Assembly (NCBI RefSeq): GCF_030756675.1 | Contig: NZ_JAVBXD010000007.1 | Location: forward strand, 62,001-126,000 | Direction: 5' to 3' | Length of the DNA stretch: 64,000 bases | Origin: Bacillus multifaciens | Lineage (GTDB): Bacteria > Bacillota > Bacilli > Bacillales > Bacillaceae_G | Shown here: one piece after another, positions 59,306 to 64,000 of the stretch | How the letters are laid out: every line of letters starts with the position of its first letter | Numbering within the stretch: the first letter of the stretch is position 1 | Position numbers and translations under genes: made by a program | Notes under the pieces: generated by a model | Database searches by the model: none | The model's input: the letters and a program-made list of their open reading frames with translations, nothing else | Told to the model about the DNA's origin: nothing

Positions 59306-60691
59306 GTGAAACTTGTCTTATTATCAGGTGGCTCAGGTAAACGTCTTTGGCCACTTTCGAATGATACTCGTTCAAAACAATTTCTAAAAGTTTTAGAAAA
59401 TGAAGAAGGCTCATATCAATCAATGGTGCAACGTGTATGGGGGCAACTGGAATCAGTTGCTTTAAGCGATTCTGCTGTTATTGCGACATCAAGAATGCAA
59501 ACGGAAATGATCTACAATCAATTAGGTACAGGTGTACCGCTAATTGTAGAACCAGAGAGAAGGGATACATTTCCGGCAATTGCACTTGCTGGTTCTTTTT
59601 TATTCTCTGAACAAAAAATGGATCTAGATGAAACGGTTATTGTATTGCCAGTGGACCCTTATGTAGAAGATAGTTTTTTTGAAAGAGTAAAAGATTTAGA
59701 CACTGCTTTACAAAATTCTAATGCTGACTTAGCTCTTATGGGGGTTGAACCAACATATCCATCTTCGAAATACGGTTATATTGTGCCAACACAAGAAAAT
59801 AATCCACAAGAATATTTTAATGTAGCGCGTTTTACTGAGAAACCAAGTGAAGAAAAAGCAGTAACGTTAATTGAACAAAAAGCATTATGGAACTGTGGTG
59901 TGTTTGCCTTCAGATTACGTTATTTAATTAATATTTTAGAAGAAAAGAATCTCCCTGTTTTTTACCAGGTCCTTTCTAAGCAGTACGATCAATTACCAAA
60001 AATCAGCTTTGATTATGAGGTAGTTGAAAAAGCAAATCATATCATTGCCTTGCCATACAGTGGGTATTGGAAAGACTTGGGGACATGGAATACATTGACA
60101 GAAGAGATGGCTACTACTCAAATTGGGAAAGGTATAATTAGTGAGGATTCTCAAAATACACACGTAGTCAATGAGTTAGAAGTACCGATTACTGTGGTTG
60201 GTCTTTCTGATATCGTTGTTGCAGCGAGTCCTGATGGTGTCCTTGTAGCCGATAAAGCATCTAGCCCAAAGATTAAAGACCTAATTAGCTCTTTCGATCA
60301 ACCACCTATGTATGAAGAGCGTGTATGGGGGTGGTCTAAAGTGTTAGATTATGCAAAATATGAGAATGAAGAAATGGTAACAAAGCGAATTTGTATTCAA
60401 GAAAATAAAAATTCTACTTACCATTATCACAATTTACGCAATGAGGTATGGACGATTATTCGTGGTGAAGGTGAGCTTATCTTAGACGATAACATTCGAC
60501 GTGTAAAAGCTGGGGATATTGTTCATATTCCTGCAGGTAAAAAACACGCTATTCGTGCAATTAATGAGCTAGAGTTTATTGAAGTACAAACAGGGAAAGA
60601 GGTAGTAAATACTGATTTTATTCGTCTTTATACAAAATGGGATGACATTTTAACACATTATTACCAATCACAAGCGCAGGTTATTATGTAA
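59306..60691 (+). CDS. manC: Mannose-1-phosphate guanylyltransferase (ManC type, with isomerase-like cupin)
   Basis: A 461-residue two-domain protein. The N-terminal nucleotidyltransferase has LVLLSGGSGKRLWPLSN and FTEKPS, and makes GDP-mannose from mannose 1-phosphate. The C-terminal cupin domain (TYHYHNLRNEVWTIIRGEGEL and GDIVHIPAGKKHAIRAI) resembles type II phosphomannose isomerases. GTG 59306 follows AGGAGGG. A separate class I manA follows two genes later, so the isomerase activity may be redundant. Confidence 0.92.
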   Translation: MKLVLLSGGSGKRLWPLSNDTRSKQFLKVLENEEGSYQSMVQRVWGQLESVALSDSAVIATSRMQTEMIYNQLGTGVPLIVEPERRDTFPAIALAGSFLFSEQKMDLDETVIVLPVDPYVEDSFFERVKDLDTALQNSNADLALMGVEPTYPSSKYGYIVPTQENNPQEYFNVARFTEKPSEEKAVTLIEQKALWNCGVFAFRLRYLINILEEKNLPVFYQVLSKQYDQLPKISFDYEVVEKANHIIALPYSGYWKDLGTWNTLTEEMATTQIGKGIISEDSQNTHVVNELEVPITVVGLSDIVVAASPDGVLVADKASSPKIKDLISSFDQPPMYEERVWGWSKVLDYAKYENEEMVTKRICIQENKNSTYHYHNLRNEVWTIIRGEGELILDDNIRRVKAGDIVHIPAGKKHAIRAINELEFIEVQTGKEVVNTDFIRLYTKWDDILTHYYQSQAQVIM

Positions 60692-60719
60692 CCGCTAGGA
60701 GTATACTAGCGGTTTTTCT
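60690..60719 (+). terminator. Terminator overlapping the manC stop
   Basis: AACCGCTAGG and a matching CTAGCGGTTTTT stem, with T5, starting within the manC stop codon. The next gene begins 15 bases further, so this is another internal terminator of the locus. Confidence 0.85.
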
Positions 60720-60733
60720 TTTGAGGGAAAATA

Positions 60734-61837
60734 ATGAAAACATTTGTTATTTATATTTCAGAATATGGATTTGGGCATGCAACTAGATGTATTGCTTTAA
60801 TACGGGAAATGTTAAGCGTAAGAAAAGATATACAAATTATTGTATGTCATTCATTTGCTTTGGATTTTATTCGAGAGTCGTTAAAAGAGTATGCAGGTAG
60901 AGTGATTTTTCATGATGTTGAAACAGATGTTGGGTATATTTTAAAAGAACATTCTCTAGAATTAGATGGCGAGACACTGCAAAAAGTATGTAAGGAATTT
61001 TGTACAGGATTACCAGAGAAGATCGAAAATGAAGTAGCTTTCCTTAGTTCTTTTCAAATTGAGTGTATCGTCTCTGATATTTCACCGATTGCTTTTGAAA
61101 TAGCTGAGAAACTAGCTGTTCCATCTATTGGTATTTCTAATTTCACATGGTATACAGCTTATGAAAATATTCTTTCCCAAGACTTGCTACAAATATTTCA
61201 CTATATGTACGAGAAGATGGATTATTTTTATTCATTAGCTGGAAATAAGGAGAAGTATTGGGCGAAGGAAGAGACCTTTTCTTTTAATTTTTATAGTAGA
61301 AGGATAAACGCATTAGAAGTTAATAGAATCCAAAAGGAGCTAAATCCAAGTGGAACAAAAAAAATAATCTTTATTCCACTTGGAATGAAGATTGATATAG
61401 GTGATATAACAGAATTATCTTTGTGGGATTATAAAGAATTTGTATTTATTATTTCGAGCAATATGGATGTCAAACATCCGAATGTGCATAAAATCCCTGA
61501 TGATTATACAGAATCACAAAACTATGTTGCGGTTGCTGACTGTGTTGTTTCTAAAGCAGGTTGGGGAACGGTAAGCGAAGCTGTTGTTTATGGAAAACCT
61601 TTAGTAATTATAGATCGAAAAGGAATGAATGAAGACCAAAATACGATTCGTTTTTTGAAAAACAATCAGTTATGCGACCTTATTACATGGGAAGAGCTTT
61701 ATAGTATAAATCCTAGTGAATATGTAAATGTGAAAAAAGTGTTATATGGAAATGAGGTCTCTACTATTGTCTCTCATATACTTGAAATAATAAATAAAAG
61801 TGTCGTAAACTTTATTCAGAAAGAAGGTATTATGTAA
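60734..61837 (+). CDS. MurG/GT28-like glycosyltransferase
   Basis: A 367-residue protein with a GT-B layout. It opens FVIYISEYGFGHATRCIALI, a phosphate/acceptor loop seen in nucleotide-sugar transferases of the MurG kind, and has CVVSKAGWGTVSEAVVYGKP near residue 270, the usual donor-binding motif. It might transfer a sugar in this pathway, but donor and acceptor are unknown. It lies two bases before manA. ATG 60734 follows TTGAGGGAAA. Confidence 0.75.
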   Translation: MKTFVIYISEYGFGHATRCIALIREMLSVRKDIQIIVCHSFALDFIRESLKEYAGRVIFHDVETDVGYILKEHSLELDGETLQKVCKEFCTGLPEKIENEVAFLSSFQIECIVSDISPIAFEIAEKLAVPSIGISNFTWYTAYENILSQDLLQIFHYMYEKMDYFYSLAGNKEKYWAKEETFSFNFYSRRINALEVNRIQKELNPSGTKKIIFIPLGMKIDIGDITELSLWDYKEFVFIISSNMDVKHPNVHKIPDDYTESQNYVAVADCVVSKAGWGTVSEAVVYGKPLVIIDRKGMNEDQNTIRFLKNNQLCDLITWEELYSINPSEYVNVKKVLYGNEVSTIVSHILEIINKSVVNFIQKEGIM

Positions 61838-61839
61838 GG

Positions 61840-62784
61840 ATGAAATCACCGTTGTTTTTACAACCTGTTCTTCAAGAACGAATCTGGGGAGGAAAATCAT
61901 TAGAACAATTTAATTATGAATTATCTTCCGAATCAATTGGAGAATGTTGGGGGATTTCAGCTCATTCGAATGGTTTAAGTGTTGTGAGGGATGGGATATA
62001 TAAAGGGATAACGCTTGAACAGTTGTGGAGGCAAAAGCGTTATTTGTTTGGAGAACATCCATCTGAAAAATTCCCATTGTTAACAAAAATATTGGATGCA
62101 AATAGAGATTTATCTGTTCAAGTACATCCAAATGATGAATTTTCTTACAAATATGAAGGCGGCGGACTAGGAAAAACAGAGTGTTGGTATATTATTGATT
62201 GTAAGGAAGGTGCGCAATTAGTATATGGGCATCATGCTTACACAAAGATAGAGTTTGAACAAATGGTTGAAGAAGGAAAATGGGATGAGTTATTACGTAA
62301 AGTTCCCATTTGCCCTGGAGATTTCTTTTATGTACCAAGCGGAACTGTCCATGCACTTTGTGAAGGAACGCTTGTACTAGAGACACAGCAAAGTTCAGAT
62401 ACAACATATCGGGTGTATGATTATGATCGTATTGATACAAATGGAGAAAAACGAGCGCTGCATTTAGAGAAGGCTATTGAAGTTATTGGTATTCCGCACC
62501 AAGATTATTTTGTAACTCCACAAATCATGAAAGAAAACGGAGCGATTATTACGACTTATGTGCAAGGGGAGTATTTTTCTGTGTATAAGTGGGAGGTTCA
62601 AAAAAAAGCTTCATTCCAACAAAATAAAGATTTTCAATTAGTGAGCGTTATAGAGGGTGAAGCCATATTAATAACAGATGATGGTGAATTTTTTATTAAA
62701 AAAGGGGATCATTTTATTTTACCTTCTAACATGGGGAACTTTATTATAAAGGGACATGTAATTACAATTGTATCTCATGCATAG
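61840..62784 (+). CDS. manA: Mannose-6-phosphate isomerase, class I
   Basis: A 314-residue zinc cupin that converts fructose 6-phosphate to mannose 6-phosphate. Metal and active-site motifs are LTKILDANRDLSVQVHPND, KTECWYI and PSGTVHALCEGTLVLETQQ. With manC, gmd and fcl it provides GDP-fucose; the phosphomannomutase needed between manA and manC is not in this window. ATG 61840 is two bases after the previous stop. Confidence 0.93.
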   Translation: MKSPLFLQPVLQERIWGGKSLEQFNYELSSESIGECWGISAHSNGLSVVRDGIYKGITLEQLWRQKRYLFGEHPSEKFPLLTKILDANRDLSVQVHPNDEFSYKYEGGGLGKTECWYIIDCKEGAQLVYGHHAYTKIEFEQMVEEGKWDELLRKVPICPGDFFYVPSGTVHALCEGTLVLETQQSSDTTYRVYDYDRIDTNGEKRALHLEKAIEVIGIPHQDYFVTPQIMKENGAIITTYVQGEYFSVYKWEVQKKASFQQNKDFQLVSVIEGEAILITDDGEFFIKKGDHFILPSNMGNFIIKGHVITIVSHA

Positions 62785-62903
62785 AATGTAAAATTTATTT
62801 TGTTAAAATTTCTTCTATTTATAATACTCTTGGATGTAATATAATAAGATAGTGTGGATTTTTATTATGATATCTATAAATGTAGATGGAGAAGGTATGA
62901 GAT

Positions 62904-63821
62904 ATGAAAAAGAAAATTTTATTTTGGATTCTAGGTATTTTCGGCGTATTAGTAGTTGTTGGAGGAGCTTATGCGTATCATATTTATTCTAATGTATCAA
63001 ATACGTTAGATGCAGTCCATAAACCGTTAGACCGCGATAAATCTGATAAGAGAGAACAAAAAGTAGATGTCGCAGATCAAAAGCCCATTTCTATTTTATT
63101 AATGGGTAGCGATCAACGAAAAGATGAAACTGGCCGTTCCGATTCTTTAATGTTATTTACTTTAAATCCAAAAACAAAATCAATGAAAATCACAAGTATT
63201 CCACGTGATTCGTATACAGAAATTATCGGTAAAGGGAAGAAAGACAAAATCAATCATGCTTATGCATTTGGCGGAATTAACATGTCTGTGAAAACAGTAG
63301 AAAACTTCCTTGATGTTCCCGTTGACCATTATATTGAAGTGAATATGGCTGGATTTAAGGATATTGTAGATGCAGTTGGTGGTGTAGATGTTTATAATGA
63401 TTTAGATTTTAAATCAGACGGTACACATTTTGAAAAAGGTAATATTCATTTAAATGGTGAAACAGCTTTAAAATATACTCGTATGCGTTATGAAGATCCT
63501 CGTGGTGATTTCGGGCGTCAAATGCGTCAACGTCAAGTCATTCAAGCTGTAATTAAAAAAGGAGCAAATGTTTCTTCACTTGCGAACTACGGCGATGTAT
63601 TACAAGCGATTCAAAAGAATGTAAAGACAAGCTTAACGCAAGATCAAATGTTTGATATTCAAAAGAATTATAAAGATTGTATGAAAAACAGTGAAGAAAT
63701 TCAAATTCCTGGTAATGGTCATAAGGCTGAAGATGGCATTTGGTACTACTTTGTAACAGATCAAACTCGTAAAGATTTATCGAATAAATTAAGAGAGCAT
63801 CTTGAGTTACCTAAGAAATAA
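62904..63821 (+). CDS. LytR-CpsA-Psr (LCP) family protein
   Basis: A 305-residue membrane protein with one N-terminal helix (7-25) and an extracellular LCP domain. Conserved parts are ISILLMGSDQRKDETGRSD, ITSIPRDSYTEI and RMRYEDPRGDFGRQMRQRQV (near 192-211, arginines for pyrophosphate). LCP enzymes transfer lipid-linked polymers to peptidoglycan. Location at the end of the locus suggests attachment of this polysaccharide to the wall, although a general teichoic-acid role is possible. ATG 62904 follows GGAGAAGG. Confidence 0.9.
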   Translation: MKKKILFWILGIFGVLVVVGGAYAYHIYSNVSNTLDAVHKPLDRDKSDKREQKVDVADQKPISILLMGSDQRKDETGRSDSLMLFTLNPKTKSMKITSIPRDSYTEIIGKGKKDKINHAYAFGGINMSVKTVENFLDVPVDHYIEVNMAGFKDIVDAVGGVDVYNDLDFKSDGTHFEKGNIHLNGETALKYTRMRYEDPRGDFGRQMRQRQVIQAVIKKGANVSSLANYGDVLQAIQKNVKTSLTQDQMFDIQKNYKDCMKNSEEIQIPGNGHKAEDGIWYYFVTDQTRKDLSNKLREHLELPKK

Positions 63822-63829
63822 TTTTCCAC

Positions 63830-63866
63830 AAACCCAACTACTCTTACAGTAGTTGGGTTTATTTTT
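63830..63866 (+). terminator. Terminator of the polysaccharide locus
   Basis: AAACCCAACTACT and AGTAGTTGGGTTT, perfect 13 bp stem, with a T-rich tail. Confidence 0.95.
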
Positions 63867-63921
63867 ACATGCTTTTATACTAATATATATGTAGTATGAG
63901 AAGAACAGATGAGGTGAACGA

Positions 63922-64000
63922 ATGAATAAAAAAGCATTACTTGTGCTCTTTGTTTTTGTGTTGTTTGTTGCTTCTGTTGTGAGCGGTAAGTTGTATTGGA
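63922..64000 (+). CDS. Unknown membrane or exported protein, 5' end only
   Basis: ATG 63922 has GATGAGGTGAACGA upstream and reads MNKKALLVLFVFVLFVASVV followed by SGKLYW to the window edge. Two lysines and a hydrophobic stretch indicate a signal peptide or first membrane helix. The family cannot be told from 26 residues. Confidence 0.6.
   Translation, partial: MNKKALLVLFVFVLFVASVVSGKLYW

Overview
The window reads as chromosome of a Bacillus cereus-group bacterium. The evidence is low GC, Bacillus-type Shine-Dalgarno sites with frequent GTG/TTG starts, sporulation genes (spoIID, spoIIQ, spoIIID), a complex I operon without nuoEFG, and at least five copies of a ~150 bp intergenic repeat that resembles the group-specific element bcr1. 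The species is not resolved.

Layout. 1-1,570: flavin reductase (5' end), a DoxX gene under a palindromic operator, and the PTS glucose IIA gene. 1,930-6,630: ywlE, rpiB, ywlG, glyA, a divergent unannotated 26-residue amphipathic peptide gene, a decayed tnpB, and upp. 7,070-14,455: the nine-gene F1Fo ATP synthase operon. 14,476-19,790: membrane PAS-GGDEF protein, a yjdJ/yjdI-like pair, LtrA and DUF975 proteins. 19,797-30,330: nuoABCDHIJKLMN. 30,411-34,016: ywzB, ywmB, murA and spoIID. 34,029-38,940: acyl-CoA synthetase, an ABC-LytTR fusion regulator and an ABC exporter, lying between spoIID and spoIIQ. 39,071-43,530: spoIIQ, a 44-residue membrane protein, spoIIID, mbl, a probable small transcript, fabZ. 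43,563-63,866: a large exopolysaccharide locus (position and content fit the eps2 locus of B. cereus), followed by the start of an unknown gene.

How the genes work together. The ATP synthase and the truncated complex I form the energy-coupling block. murA, spoIID, spoIIQ, spoIIID and mbl form the cell-envelope and sporulation block. In the polysaccharide locus, two BY-kinases, a Wzz-like adaptor and a PHP phosphatase control chain length. galU, manA, manC, gmd and fcl supply UDP-glucose and GDP-fucose. A WcaJ-type phosphoglycosyl transferase primes the lipid carrier. Glycosyltransferases with WcaI- and WcaF-like enzymes and a pyruvyl transferase build the repeat unit. Wzx and Wzy export and polymerise it, and an LCP protein may attach it. 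A highly structured RNA (47,036-47,165) followed by an intrinsic terminator sits just before galU, matching the position and style of the EAR/epsC antitermination RNA.

The most interesting items are the 26-residue amphipathic peptide gene, the EAR-like RNA, the colanic-acid-like fucose/acetyl/pyruvyl gene set in a Gram-positive operon, the ABC-LytTR fusion with a degenerate P-loop, and the nested repeat families.
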